A stretch of DNA of 64,000 nucleotides from positions 77,598,635 to 77,662,634 of the forward strand of contig CM060307.1 of NCBI GenBank assembly GCA_030674185.1. Reading direction: 5' to 3'. The notes under the pieces were generated by a model, which had not been told where the DNA came from, ran no database searches, and worked only from the letters and a program-made list of their open reading frames with translations. This document shows, piece after piece, positions 1-13,505 of the stretch. A program made the position numbers and the translations under genes. This DNA is from Monoplex corrugatus (Eukaryota; Mollusca; Gastropoda; Littorinimorpha; Ranellidae). The first letter of the stretch is position 1, and each line of letters starts with the position of its first letter.

Positions 1-454
1 GTGAACTAGTTCAGATAAACATTTTCATAGTCATATCACAGTCCAACCTAAAAGAAGGCTAACACTAAAGCACCAACAATGACAGTAGCATCATGTCAAG
101 GTCAGGGCAAGCAGCAACAACAGCACAACAAAGACCATCTCGGTAGTGATAAATGTTTTGGCTTAAGTACACTTCTGATACATGTCTGAGGTTCCAAATT
201 CCTTTCATTACTGCTGTCTCAAGTCTGAACACCAGTTACATTTCTCTAAATGACTCATGTCTAAAGGGATTGTATGTGTGTTCAGAGCTTGTCTACATCC
301 CCTCTATACATGTATGCCATTGCCACTTTTCAGTGATACAGATTGTGTTAAAATTCTACATTATCATGCTAGTCATATTCACACACAGAGTGAGAGAGAA
401 AGGGAGCATAAGTGTGTGTGCATGCGTGCATATGCCCACGTGAGAGAGAGAGTG

Positions 455-640
455 TGCGTGCGTGCGTGTGTGTGGTGTGTGTGTGTGGTGTGTTGTGTGT
501 GTGTGTGGGTGTGTGGTGTGTGTGTTGTGTGTGTGTGTGTGGTGTGTGTGGTGTGTGGTGTGGTGTGTGTGTGTGTGTGTGTGTGTTGTGTGTGTGTGTG
601 GTGAGTGAGTGTATGTGTGAGTGTGTGTATGTGTGTGCGC
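455..640. repeat. (GT)n microsatellite, interrupted
   Basis: Imperfect GT/TG dinucleotide tract with GGTGTG interruptions and a (CGTG)-rich left edge. All open frames across it are low-complexity artefacts. Confidence 0.95.
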
Positions 641-965
641 GCTTGTGTGTTTGTATGCTTATTGTGTGTGCATTCATGCACATTCTTCAACGTCTTTTCA
701 CTTTGAGTCTGAGGGGTTGTTTTTTTTAGACATGATAATAGTGATATAATATGCAATATATATTGGTGATATATGTATCCATGCATACTATAAATACATA
801 ATAGAAAACACTTAGCATGTGACTTTCCACCAAGGAATGAATCACTTACCACGAGATGGTCATTTTCAGTTTGTTGCAACATCTGATGCTAAATTTTTTA
901 TATAATTCAATTTCCAATGGGGCAAACAATTTTCTAAGTAAAAGAGATGTATTTTTCTATCAGTC

Positions 966-1165
966 AACATGGTGAAGTGGTTAGTGCAACAGACTATTGA
1001 CTTACTGGAAGGTCACAAGTTTGAACTAGTATCAATCAAAAAAGTGATTGTAGGATTTTTTTTTTATTCAGCTCTAACCTGCTCATACCAAGAGTTGAGT
1101 GTGCTATGGGCTGACTGGAAAGACTACTAAGATCACACAGTCAAATCTCATTCACTTAAAGATCT
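966..1165 (+). mobile_element. tRNA-derived SINE, family A, diverged copy
   Basis: The head reads like a tRNA-derived Pol III promoter: an A-box-like GTGAAGTGGTTAGTGC and a decayed B box (AAGTTTGAACTAG). The body shares 'CCNAGAGTTGA', 'TGGGCT..TGGAAAGACTA' and 'ATCACACAGTCAA' with the copies near 22.4 kb and 56.7 kb. Confidence 0.6.
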
Positions 1166-1633
1166 GATGCACTCCAAGGACCAACAGCAAAGACCTACTC
1201 TTCATTCATTGATGCCAAGACTATATCCTGAAAGCAAGTGTAAAATACTGCCCTGTCATAATACTAAACGGTTCTCTATATCATTATCATTACTATTCCC
1301 ATCCCCATCATAGGAGTATTGTGAAAAACTGTCCCAGATTTTGTGACCCTTCAGGCCCTGCTCTCAATCTCATGTCATGGTGACCTGTAGTTTGGTAGGT
1401 TTTAAGGTGTTTAAGGGTAATGAAACATGAACAGTAAAAAAGATAAGATAGCAAAACAAACAAGCAAACAAAACCATTCTAACAATAACCCTTTTTCTTT
1501 GGAAAGAAAATATCCCTCTCCTCCAAAACTTATCTAAAGATAAAGAAAGAAGTGTAAATATATATATATATCATATGACAACAGGAGAAATTGTTACATT
1601 TCTGTTTAAATACATACATGTATAGAGAGAAGC

Positions 1634-1639
<6 letters not shown>

Positions 1640-1663
<24 letters not shown>
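1640..1663. repeat. (GA)n microsatellite
   Basis: Perfect AG dinucleotide run, followed by GT/GC-rich purine-pyrimidine alternating sequence to about 1910. Confidence 0.9.
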
Positions 1664-1664
<1 letters not shown>

Positions 1665-3723
1665 AATGTGTGTATGAACTATATGTGTGTGAGAGTGCGT
1701 GCACGTGCATGTGCGCATGTGCACAAAAAAGTGTGCACATGCAGACATGCATGTATGTGCATACTTGTTTGCGTTGTCAGGTCTCTATCACAGTATCAGG
1801 TCTCTATCACAGTATCAGTCTATGTGCAAGTCTCTCTTCATGTGTGTGTGCATGCGTGTGAGCGTGCACATGCATGCACATGCCTGCGTGTGTGCGCACG
1901 CGTGTGTATACTGTGCATACGATATGGTGGAGCAGATGAATCGCATGCTGTTTTCAGTAACTTATGTTTATTTGCATAATAAGACACAAGTGTTAGTCCA
2001 ACTCCAAGCTGATCATGTTTTGGATTCATAATGTCTGTACATTGTAAAAAGTGTGATGTACAAAAAATAAGATGTGATATAATATGTACTGTGTCTTTTC
2101 ATGTACACACTGATGCCATTTTTAGACCCTAAGAACAATCTGACAACATTTGATCTTTTATGTGGTCATGTTTGTAATGTTTCATGGTTTTGTTACTGAA
2201 AATGAACAATTAAAAAAATACATAAAATCCTTCCTGGTGGTACAATTATTATACACCTGTTACATAACATTTTCATGACAATAGGAGAAATCATTGTTTC
2301 ATGAAATTAATCACGTATAACATTTACCAGATTCATAACTAAGGCTTTTCTACATCAGTAAGTACTAAAAATGTAATGGAATTTGAAAACACAAATTTAT
2401 GAACAAAATGGGTAAACAGTGACAAAATGGATCTGTCTGGCTGGACTAAACATGTAGGCAGAGGACGATGGTCAAACTATTCTGATAAGTGATAGTCTTT
2501 CTTTTATGTCATGTAGATGATAAGATGACACCAAAAATAATGGGACCTTGAAAATAACCAGAAGTCAGTAAAACTTGAATTTTATATTAAAAATTAGCAT
2601 CAAACTATACAAGTCAAATTAGTTATGTTTCATTTATAAAACGGACAAAGTTAAGATGAAATATATATTAACAATCAGCAATTGTGACCTTGGAATTATG
2701 CCAAAGTCATCATGACCACCACATTTATGAGTCTGATTAAAGATGCCACTTAAGTTATGAAAGTAATTATTTCACTTTAATCTGTAACGATGATACATGT
2801 ATACACTGCTGTTCATACAAATGATATGATCAGTGATTATGAGTAATAGCTCATATGAAACATGGAAGTACTCTTTCTTTACAACACAGCTTTATTTCTG
2901 TAATAACGACAGATTATTTTTACATTTGTACAATGACTGCTGAAAGTCAAATAATGAAATTATAAACAGCTGAAAATACTCCATTTGAAATTTTTGCTGC
3001 TCAGAAGACAATTAAAATTTTGTACTTCTCAAGGTCACTGCAACCATGAAGAAGTATCAAATGAAACAACATCTCACATGAACTGATGAAGCAACAATGG
3101 CAGATTGTCACAAAGTGCAAACAGAATTTAAATAATCTAAGAAATTCTTGAGAAAAAGCTATTCACACACCTTCATGAGAAAATGCTGATTTCAGACATG
3201 TATTTGCCCATGTGAACTCGACCTCAGTGCCATAACTTCCAAACTTGTGCATTTTTGACTCCTCAGTAGTTCAGACTGACCTAGACTTGATAAAGATCTC
3301 TCCAAAAAATCTAAACGATCTAATATGTTTTTGTCAAAGACACACGACAGACATATACACAGTTAGTCATCAAAACACAATTACATCAACTCTCTTCGGT
3401 TGATATGGAATAACATTTTTTTCAAGGCAGATTTAAAAACAAGTACTGCAATTACAACAAACAATCTGACTAGACTCTATCAAAACAGTAGCAAAATACA
3501 CTGGTTTGTACTACAGTGATAGTGGTAGATAACACATTTACGGAAATATGTAGGTCTACTTGATAAATTTTACAGGCTACAGAAATCTTCAAGGCTGACA
3601 TGGAGAAACTGGATTCAACACAAAAAGAAATCTAAGAAAACTGCAGAAGACTAGAACACTTAACAGAGGTGTACAACATGAGTGATTCTCTCTTTCCTTA
3701 CAGTTACACTCCCCATCCCTTTA

Positions 3724-3726
<3 letters not shown>

Positions 3727-3808
<82 letters not shown>

Positions 3809-3810
3809 CA
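3727..3810. repeat. (CA)n microsatellite
   Basis: About 84 bp of CA repeat with one CC interruption. Confidence 0.95.
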
Positions 3811-4267
3811 TACAGTTCAGTGTAAACATTTCAACTAGCTTCCTAGATAGTGGATGTACTGTACCTACAGTTCCAGGCCTGAAATCAGATCTCTGTTGCT
3901 CTGCTTAGTTTTACTTTTAGACTCAAGAATGCCAAACACCTATACTTCTAGTTTTATAGGCTCACAAAACATTAGCAACTGAGGTGTCTTGGTAAGATTT
4001 CAGGCCTTTCTTTCCTGTGCTTTGCTTAGCCCTGGTTGGAACTGGAGACAGCTGTCTATTTTGGTTCATTCTGATGCAGTACTGATTACAGGATAATAAG
4101 AGAGAGAGAGACCGAGACCAAGACATAAACAGAGACACAGAGACAGACAGACAGATATCTAGAGAGAGAGAGAAAGCCAGACACAAAGCCAGACACTGAG
4201 TACTGAGTCAACGTCAGCCTCACTGGCAACACACACACAGGCGTGAGTGCACACAGGTACACAGGTG

Positions 4268-4268
4268 C

Positions 4269-4312
<44 letters not shown>

Positions 4313-4417
4313 CCACACACACACACACACACACACATACACACACAAACACACACACACACACACACACATACACACAGTACACACACAACACACACAC
4401 ACACACACACACACACA
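4268..4417. repeat. (CA)n microsatellite, compound
   Basis: Long CA tract interrupted by AACCAC, CATACAC and CAGTACAC. Confidence 0.95.
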
Positions 4418-4717
4418 TTACACTGTATTATCCTATCATCCTCCAGTTTCCACAAGTACAACACATACAATAAGGTCTCTTCTGTTTTTTACCATCCACC
4501 AAAACCATGCACACCAGTCAGATCACAACCAAGAAACAAGCCTAATACTAATAGTAATACTAGTAATAGTTATACCTCTCACATACTTATGTGGACAATA
4601 GTATGCCCAAGTCCTCAAGATGCTGAAATATGAGAAAGAATGGAAAACTGGGTGAGAGTGGGAGGTTAATTAAATCATCAAAGTGTCGAGTCAAAGAAAA
4701 AGTCAGTCTCACTGGAA

Positions 4718-5000
<283 letters not shown>

Positions 5001-5300
5001 TGTTAACTCTCCAGTCTTACCCTTTGGAAATGTCGAGAATCAAGTGACAAGCACTGAAGCAGACAAACCTGCGACCAAGCCTACAACCAAGTGATTCACC
5101 TTCTTTTGTTAAGAATGTACACAAGACCATCAGCTTTAGGGTGTTAGGCACACCAGACACACTCTAGTGAAAGTGAGTAAACTGACCCAAGATCGTTTTT
5201 TCACTTTTCTTGTCTTTAACTTTGTTTAGTTTGTTATCAAGTTACTACAGTTTTTGTTTCTTTTCACTCTTCAGGCTTCATCTGGCATGGCTGTGTTACT

Positions 5301-5430
5301 AATGTTTAATTCCAGTGAAATTATCAAAAACAAAGTGCATTCACTGACAAACTAAAGTAATAAAAAATGTTTAATTCCAGTGAAATTATCAAAAACAAAG
5401 TGCATTCACTAACAAACTAAAGTAATAAAA
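5301..5430. repeat. Tandem duplication, 65-bp unit, two copies
   Basis: The segment starting AATGTTTAATTCCAGTG at 5301 is repeated from 5366 with a single visible substitution (CACTGACA versus CACTAACA). The near identity suggests a recent event. Confidence 0.9.
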
Positions 5431-5954
5431 AGTAATGGTATAAAAACAGCTCCAATTTCAATCTGATTTAATGCTGATCATGCTTATATTGTTATAATGG
5501 CTTATCTCCCCAACACTTGAATATGTTTTAGGGGAAATACACAAAGAAAAGGGGAAAAAATCAAACAAAAAAATAAGGATAACATTTTTTAGCTTCCAGT
5601 TTCACATGAATGTTCATGGGCAGGTATCATAAGTCAGGACTTCATAGCCATTGCTGCCATGGATCCTTCATTAAAATTCACTCCATGCTGATATCTGCAT
5701 GAACATTGACAAGGGCAACTCAGTTTGCCTATGTCCACATTTGTGTACGTTCTTGAAAACATTGCACTGTTGTGAGAACAGATTACATTAAAAGCTACCA
5801 TGCAGAGATGTTATCTGGGGTTATTTATAAACTATTTGCACGTCACTGGCTAGCTGTGCATACACTCTCAGTCTCTGTCATTCTATAAAGAAAGTTCAAA
5901 GTAATTCATGTCAGAGTCACTTCATTCACAAGTTTGTAGTACATAACAACAACA

Positions 5955-6016
<62 letters not shown>

Positions 6017-6233
6017 AATGATAATAACAACAACAACAACAATAATAATAATAATGACACACACAGTGCCAAATCTTGATATAAAACAAAAATCAAAGTG
6101 TGCGCTCTGTCTCACATTTACCAAAGCTTTCACTCACAGTCACAGTGACAAAAACATGAACTCGTACAAAACACACACAAACTGGGAGGAGGGCAGGAGG
6201 GGTGTAGGGCAAAAGGGGGGCACATAGAAGAGG
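5955..6233. repeat. (GAT)n/(AAT)n microsatellite attached to dispersed repeat family C
   Basis: A (GAT)n run to about 6014 leads through AAC and AAT triplets into '..GCCAAATCTTGATATAAAACAAAAATCAAAGTGTGCGC' and ends in 'AACTGGGAGGAGGGCAGGAGGGGTGTAGGG'. The same order (AAT run, TTGATA..TCAAA..GCGC, ACTGGGAGG tail) recurs near 51.9, 61.9 and 63.75 kb. Confidence 0.7.
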
Positions 6234-7552
6234 AAATCACTGCTGGACAAAAACAGGTATACATCTTCAAGATAGACTTAAGGAAGACACAGTATGTGAC
6301 CTGGGCTCCCCATTACATGCAGAATGTGTGTCATTCATGCACTTGACCATTATTTCACTCCCTAAAATCAAATGTTCTGTGCATGAATTTCACCCTCTAA
6401 ATTTACACGTAATAGGTTAGTTCTATCTCAAAAATTCTGTCAACTTTGTCAGCCCCTTAGTCAACTTGATAATTGTCAAAACTCTCATTGCTAAAAATAG
6501 CCTATCATCATTATATTTCAAACACTGGCTTTTAATTGGTCTGATCTACTATCCCTTCTCTGTCACTCAGTTAAACTGGAAACTTTGGTTTAGAGCTGCA
6601 TTAAAATTGCCTTTAACATAGTTTATGCTTCGCAAGTGGTTACGCCTAAAGAAAGTTCTGACAGCACTGGTGAAAGTAGTAAACCAAAAAACTTAAAAAG
6701 CCAACAATGATGTTTATAGTTATATTTTCATTCTTTAGTGCTCTAACTTTCAAACTGGCTGTACATGCCTGGCATAATTGACCAACTGGTCAGTATATAT
6801 TTCTAAGGCACTGCTTCGTTATTCTGACTTTATGACAGAAAGACTCTAAGCGAGAGTGAAAATACCTTCTATAATTTCCGCGAGTGAGTGAAACCACTCT
6901 CTTCACCAGTAGTAATTGAGGGGAAATCCACATTACTATTGACCTAATTATTAGAGAAAGCTTGTTCCGACTATATCCATGGACCAGACACATGACTACT
7001 GAACAGACAGGGGAAGCTGTTCGACAACTTTGCATAGACCAGACACAGAAAACAAGTGGATACCAACTGTGGAACAGTATCAATGAATTTGTTCACAAGT
7101 AGTATAAGATTAAGAAGCAGACCGAAGAGGTTAGGCAGGAGTGTACATTTGGAGGTGGTCACAAATAGATCATGCAGTACCACTACCAGATACACTTGTA
7201 GTTGTAGCATGATGTCTTGATGATAATGAGGACAGAGAGTCAAAAGTGGAACCTACTGCCTTGTGGGTATCTTCAGGAGAACAAAAGGCTAAGAAGTAAA
7301 CTCTACATAAAAATTAATCCAGAGCAGAACCCCTTAAGATACGGTGGATGGTGTATTGAGCCATCTAACAACAGGTCCTGCAGCCAAGCTGATGTCAAAT
7401 GTTTAAGTACTGCAATGCATTCCTTTGGGTTATTCCTTTGGCAAAAAAAGATATCCTGATATCTGGGTAACCCAGGATCTCCATGCTCATTGTCCAGTTC
7501 TGTGCTCCAGAAAGATCATTTCAGTATTTTTAAAAAGCAGCAAAATCATCAA

Positions 7553-7633
7553 GGAGGCAAAACTTGAGGGTTATGACTATATTTGTCTAACCAGGCAAAA
7601 CTTGAAGGTTATTACTATATTTGTCCAACCAAA
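7553..7633. repeat. Short tandem duplication, about 36-bp unit
   Basis: 'GGCAAAACTTGA.GGTTAT.ACTATATTTGTC.AACCA' occurs twice in direct succession. Confidence 0.85.
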
Positions 7634-7649
7634 TTGATGTAAGAGATGA

Positions 7650-9235
7650 TGCTATGGGCTGCCTCTGACAGTGGGAGAGATCTGCATCTCAATGATCAGA
7701 TACCACCCGCCTCAATCTGAGCATCCCCCAGACAATTCGATGCTGATTCGCCACAGCCTGCCTGCTTTCAAGTAGGTAGTTGGAGCCAGTGCCTAGACCT
7801 GATTCAAAAGTGAATAGCTTCACTGCACAAGGCAATGACAGGATGCAGGGATAGCCCAATTTGAAGGATCATCCTCAGAGCCATTCCCCCAGACAATTCG
7901 ATGCTGATTCGCCACAGACTGCCTGCTTTCAAGTAGGTAGTTGGAGCCAGTGCCTAGACTTGATTCAAAAGTGAAAAGCTATCACTGCACAAGGCAATGA
8001 CAGGATGCAGGGATAGCCCAATTTGAAGGATCATCCTCAGAGCCATTCCCCATTTAAAGCGGAGTGAAGTAGGGCTGTGTCATAACCCCAATGCTCTTCG
8101 GATCTTCATCTCTGATGTACTGTCATTGCTAGAGCATCTGATGATGTAGTTTAATTTTACACAGTAAGTCCAACAGCAAGTTCTTCAACCTTGCACTACT
8201 CAGAGCAAAGATCAAAATGCATGAAGTCCTGATTTGGAAGATACTCTTTGCTTGATCTGGAAGATACTCTTTGCTGCTGATGCTGCCTTGATGTCTCACA
8301 CAGTCTAGTTTCCATAGGACAGTCAGCTCCTACTCCTAGCCAATGCTTGTCAAGAGCCTCATCATAAGTCTGAAGAAGACAAAGATCATGGGTCAGAATG
8401 TCAACAAAGACCCTAGCATCAGCAACAATGATCACACCCTGCAGGCACTAGATGAAGTCACCTACTCAGGAATGACAATATCCAACAACCTGTCCCTCGA
8501 CATAGAGCTCAAAGGGCGGATAGTGAAACATGTCACTGCCATAGCCAAGTTTTCCAAGAGTGTGGGGGGAAAAAGCTCACTACAGCCAGTAAACCACAGA
8601 GAATAGAGCATTTAGAGCCTGCATATTGATTATCCTTCTCTTTGGCAGCGAGAGCTGGACACCCTACATGCACGACGACTATCGCCTTAATAGCTGTGCT
8701 AGTGTTGGATCTGTGACATTTTCAACTAGGACCATGTGCCAAAACAGCACGTCCTTACCAGGCCAGCATGCCAAGCAATATATATCAGTATGCTCTCTTC
8801 ACACAGTGATGACTATCTTAGCCACATCAGCCACAAGCAGGATGGCTGCATCCCAAAAGACATCCTGTATGGAGAGGTCACTGCAGGGTTCCAGTCCACT
8901 GGGACCACAATGCTACAATACAGGGACATGTCTGCAAATGTGACCTGATGTTCGCTGAATTCAACAAGGACACTTGGGGAGAGAAAGCTACAAATTGCTG
9001 TGCCTGGCAACAAGTAGTAAATGCAGGCATCACCACTGCACAGAAGCAATGAACTCCGACATTAGTCAGAAAAGAGACAAGAAAAGCTGTGGTAGTGACC
9101 ACTCTGACGCAGCCATTGTCCCTCAAGTGCGGCAATTGTGCTATAGACTGCCACTCAAGAATTTGCTTGTTCAGCCACAGCCAAAACTGTTCTACATCCA
9201 ACTCAGTTCTCAACTGAGCACATACACTGTTTAAT
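7650..9235 (+). mobile_element. Decayed non-LTR retrotransposon (LINE) fragment, reverse transcriptase to C-terminal knuckle
   Basis: Broken reading frames match the 3' half of a LINE ORF2. Around 7820-8050 is a degenerate 'HKAMTGC..' block. At 8343-8600 comes the region after the catalytic YADD box (LKKTKIMGQNV, then YSGMTISNNLSLDIELKGRI). At 8630 is 'LLFGSESWT', near 8850 'GCIPKDILYGEV', and near 9130-9200 remains of the 'DCHSRIGLFSH' zinc-knuckle tail. Many stops and frameshifts, plus an internal 161-bp duplication, make it non-functional. The exact 5' limit is not visible. Confidence 0.8.
7723..8050. repeat. 161-bp tandem duplication inside the LINE fragment
   Basis: The block beginning CCCCCAGACAATTCGATGC at about 7725 recurs at about 7886. 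Each copy runs through 'TCAAGTAGGTAGTTGGAGCC' and 'GGATGCAGGGATAGCCC' to 'CAGAGCCATTCCCC'. Only a few substitutions separate them, so duplication happened after insertion of the LINE. Confidence 0.9.
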
Positions 9236-9606
9236 CAAGTGAAACGAGCACATGTATAAACCAAGAAAAAGTTGACGATCCCCCAGTACAATGATCATGT
9301 TACACATTACAAATGAATCATCATGATTATGAATTTTAAGATTTAACATTAATCAATTTTGTTATAGATAAAAATATACAGTGTTAGATCTAGAAAACTG
9401 AATACATTGATCATAATATGGATGCAAATTTTAGATCTGCTGGACTACCTGTGTTCAATAGTGAGTTGATCCAGCTTGAAATAATAATAATAATTAATAT
9501 TAGTTTTATTACACAGCTCTGATCGTTTGTTGCCTTGCTGGTGGAGTTCCGATGTAATCTACAACACTCCCTAGTTTATACCTCATCATTATGACATTCA
9601 TCAGTT

Positions 9607-9668
<62 letters not shown>
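9607..9668. repeat. (CA)n microsatellite
   Basis: About 60 bp of perfect CA repeat. Confidence 0.95.
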
Positions 9669-10253
9669 CATACACTTTTCACTACTGACATTACATTACT
9701 GGAGAGGCCAAATGACTGTCAAAGTTTTCAACAATGTTTGAAGAAATGTAGCACAGTATGCTGATCACTGTGCTATATATAACATATGCACTGTGTAGAT
9801 CTACAACAATGAGTAATTGTAACAGTCTTCAGCCCTTATTCATTTACGGCAAGACTATCACTCAGCAAGTTCGGCCTTTGGGAAAAAAAACAACCTTGTT
9901 CATACAAAGGAGAATTCATAATGCGCAACAGCAGATTTTATTCATTATAGACAGTATTTTACAATTTTAAGGGAAAGAGAAAGAATTAAATGGGCTAGGA
10001 AAATAAAAAGAGTTCATTATTTCCGAAAATTTGTTACATGCAGGTTCTTTGTAGGTGGACTGCAATGTATTTCTATAGGCTGCTAGCTCAAAGGGTGAGG
10101 GGTAGGGATAGGGCTAAGGTTATTATTAAGGTTAAACAAGTAGGCCTACAGGCAAAATATGCAAGAGTGCAAAAGACCTCAAACACATTATGATTGAATG
10201 AATGAATGAATCTTTTATTTAATGTGTTCACAATAGTGATTTTAGACACACCA

Positions 10254-10280
10254 CGCACGCGCACACACACACACACACAT

Positions 10281-10324
<44 letters not shown>

Positions 10325-10346
10325 CACACACACACACACACACACA
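10254..10346. repeat. (CA)n microsatellite
   Basis: CA tract with a few interruptions, preceded by a short (GAAT)n run at about 10195. Confidence 0.95.
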
Positions 10347-11096
10347 AAAGAAAAAGGTGGGGTGGAGGATGAGTGTGGGGAAGTTTGATTATTTCCACAA
10401 AATGTTTGTAGTATGAATGTGAGTAATCATGTGATAAAGAAATAGGAAACTTTTTTTTTTTTTTTTTTAAAGCAGATCCCCCATTTCACAGTCTCATAAT
10501 AATCAGCCTGTTGATTGTGGAGACTTTACGGAAGAAGAAGAAGAAATATGTGATTTGTGTGATCTCAAGCTCTTCATACCTTTGCAGTACTGTGTGTAGT
10601 TTGATAGATGACATGCCACAGGCTGATTTACTCAAATTACTGAGTAAATTATTATTCATTTTCTCATTTTCTCTACAGATCCATCATGCATGTGTCTGGC
10701 AGGTATAATTAGATCTAGACTCTAATATTATATGCCTAGATCTTCACCTGATCCAGACTTGTGATCTATCATGACAGAATGGACCAGTTTATGCAGTATT
10801 ATGCAGTGGCAACTATGAAGTATACTACTAAGTACTAGTAATAGGCCTACTAATAGTAATACTATATATCAGTACTATATGAGTGTATATAGGCCTATAT
10901 ATCAGGCCTAATCATGATTATGCACTGCAGCACTAGGCCTAATCATAATGCAAAAATAATTGTCTTTGAAATTACAATGAATAACACGAAATACAACATA
11001 TATGTAACACTGTAAGAAATAGCATACTTTTACATTAATTCTTTTCAGCTTTTAGTTTGTTAAGCGGCAAAACTGAAGTTAAAATATTTAACTTAC

Positions 11097-11296
11097 AAAT
11101 TTTCAAGAACAATGCCATCACCATCTCTCACAATTTGGTGCTCCGTCACAGAATATCCAAAGAAACCATCAGGTGATCGCCCTCTCTTTATGATTGAAAA
11201 TTCTGGGTCTAAATTAAACCCAAAGCACACAGGTAAGATTGCAAAAATAACTAGATGTAGGGCAAGCCACACACATAGCGTTTCCTGGTCCGCCAT
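11097..11296 (-). CDS. Integrin alpha subunit, first coding exon only (partial gene)
   Basis: The minus-strand exon starts with ATG at 11296 and encodes 66 full codons plus two bases, ending at a consensus donor (GTAAGT, 11096-11091). Residues 1-26 are a signal peptide with a hydrophobic core (LALHLVIFAILPVCFG). The predicted mature protein begins FNLD, the hallmark N-terminus of integrin alpha chains, followed by a first beta-propeller repeat start (PDGFFGYSV). Integrin alpha chains pair with a beta chain as cell-surface matrix receptors. The head-to-head position with BLOC1S1 is the same as for human ITGA7, so a laminin-binding type (alpha 3/6/7) is possible, but one exon cannot settle the subtype. 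The remaining exons were not found and probably lie outside the window. Confidence 0.72.
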
Positions 11297-11527
11297 TCTG
11301 TCCGGGTAGATTGCCGTCTGCTGTGTCGATTGTCAACTCTCGTGGGACGGCGTGGGATGTGCGATTTGACGCGAGAAAAAGTTGTCTGGTGATTTCCGGA
11401 AGAAGGTCTGTCTACTAGGCTACTGTATGCCTCTCAAGAAAGAGTGACGGAAGGCAACATCCACTTGAGGAAGACTGCACCCACTTGACCATTCTAGGAA
11501 GGAAACGTCGAGCACCTCAGTAAAACC
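11297..11527. promoter_or_regulatory. Putative bidirectional promoter, integrin alpha / BLOC1S1
   Basis: Only about 230 bp separate the two start codons. The interval is richer in GC and CpG than its surroundings and has no TATA box. It contains a palindromic ETS/GABP-type site, TTCCGGAAG (11394-11402), of the sort common in CpG-type bidirectional promoters. Transcription start sites are not determinable from the sequence. Confidence 0.6.
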
Positions 11528-13446
11528 ATGCTGTCTAGCCTTGTCAAGCAGCATCAAACGCGTCAGCAAGCGCGTAAAGAATTGCAAGGTGGGTTTGAAC
11601 TGCCATGATCATGATCATCATCATCATGATCATGATCATCCATCATCCATCATAATATGTGATGATGCTGATGTGACTGTCAGTTACTCAGTATCACTAT
11701 TATTTGAAAACTGAATAAACTTAGGGAGGCTCGCACTTGCAGGCAGTGTTCACTAATTTAGTAAATAGGCCTTGGCGGCAAGGCCTGCATTGAACATACA
11801 TTTGATAAGTTATTACAATCATATTCGCGACATGTCAATGCTCGTGACTAAGTCAGTGAGTAAGTGCAATTTTTGAATTTAGCCGAATAGCCTATCAATA
11901 ATTATGTATTTCAACCAAGACTTTAGTTCATTAGGATTAGTCCTGGACAACTTTATTCCAGTTATATTCGTTTGACTGCTTTTGCTTTAATCAGCCAAGG
12001 CTTCACGCTAGAAATTCCCAGATAACATTTGGTTGTCCAGGGACGACTAAGAAGAAAACCTCTACTTGTCCCCCCAGATTTCTGCTTGTCCTCTGTAAGG
12101 TTCTGGTATTTTATAAGTAAAGACTAGTTATGTATCATTAGTCATAAGTGCGGTCAAGTCAGTCTGTACACACTGACATGTTATATGCTGACGTTTATTT
12201 ATAGAACCACCTTGTCTCTATTGTATAGGTCCTATTACTCCTATCCATCTTGTCTCTATTAGATTGCACTAAATGCTACTCTGTCTCTGGGTGTCTGTTC
12301 AGAGGAAAAGAAGACAGGGTCTGAGGGGAGGAAGTAGATGTGAAAGTGAAAAGGAGAGAAAGGAGGTAGGAATTTTGTTTTATGAGGCCGACAGTTCACA
12401 ATCAAAAATTGCTTGTGGCCCAAAGAACAAGTGGAGAAAGCATTTCCACTTGTCTGCCTGAAGTAGTTGTCCAGTACAATTGGATGGTAGGTAGTTTGAG
12501 CTCTGGACTTGTTTAATGGCATTTGCTTCACTTCACAGTCGCACATGGCCCTTATGTTTTTGTGAAGTGCTAAGGCCAGATTTTAAAAAAAAAAAAAGCT
12601 ATACCTGTTGTGAGAGGAGTGCTGTACAACAAGTCATTCTCATAATTATTTGACAAAATTAACTTCAAAAATGTGTCCAGTGTCTCAAAGACAACACATT
12701 GCAGGGAAATTTCGACGATTTCCATTTTTTAACATGTATTTATTCAGTGACTGACTGAAGTTTGATTGAGGGAGAGATGAGAAGAGTCACAAAGTGTCCA
12801 TTAGCTTAAAGATGAACCAAAAGTGACAGAGGTAGAGTGGGGCAAGGATGATTTGGAGGAGGGGGTATGCCAAAAGTGAAAGAGGTAGAGTCGATGTGGA
12901 TAATTTGGAGGGGAGGGGGGGGGGGTAAGGATTGTTGAAGCATGCATTGTGTGCTTTCAGAAAAGCTTAAAGGAATTAACTTATGCCTTATGCAAGACAA
13001 CATTTATCATACTTAGAGGATTTATACTGATAGCACTGAATTGGTGAATTACTCTGTTTCAGGTTTTGACACATAACTTACTATGTAATAATTAACTAAG
13101 CACTGTTATCTACTCTTCTGCCAGTGTAGCTTTATCATATCAGACTGACCAATGAAGTGAGTTTGGATGGCTGTTTTGAAGTGATCAGGTCTGCTTTTTC
13201 CATTGATTGAATAAACTAAAAATCAGTCATTGGAATAGCTGCAAGTGTCAGGCAACAAAAAGGGTGGGTTTTTTTTCTATCCAGAATGATGCCTTATTGA
13301 ACCCAGTTTGTATTTCATTAAATAAATCTAATTCATATGATTAATGGGAAAATAATAATTAGTATTGACATATTAAACCTACTATATTAAAAACATTGTT
13401 GCCAGTATTTATTGCCATTATAAATATTCACAAGCATGTGCATTAA

Positions 13447-13505
<59 letters not shown>

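Noticed and set aside
369..882. Several His-Thr or Cys-Val rich frames over CA/GT tracts
   Set aside because: Pure microsatellite translation; the same applies to frames near 4.2-5.0, 39.8, 40.9 and 63.1-63.9 kb.
5906..6227. Poly-Ile and poly-Met frames
   Set aside because: Translations of (GAT)n/(AAT)n.
6790..7243. Minus-strand frames of 90-97 aa considered as integrin exon 2
   Set aside because: No LVGAP, FG-GAP or other integrin motif and no good splice sites.
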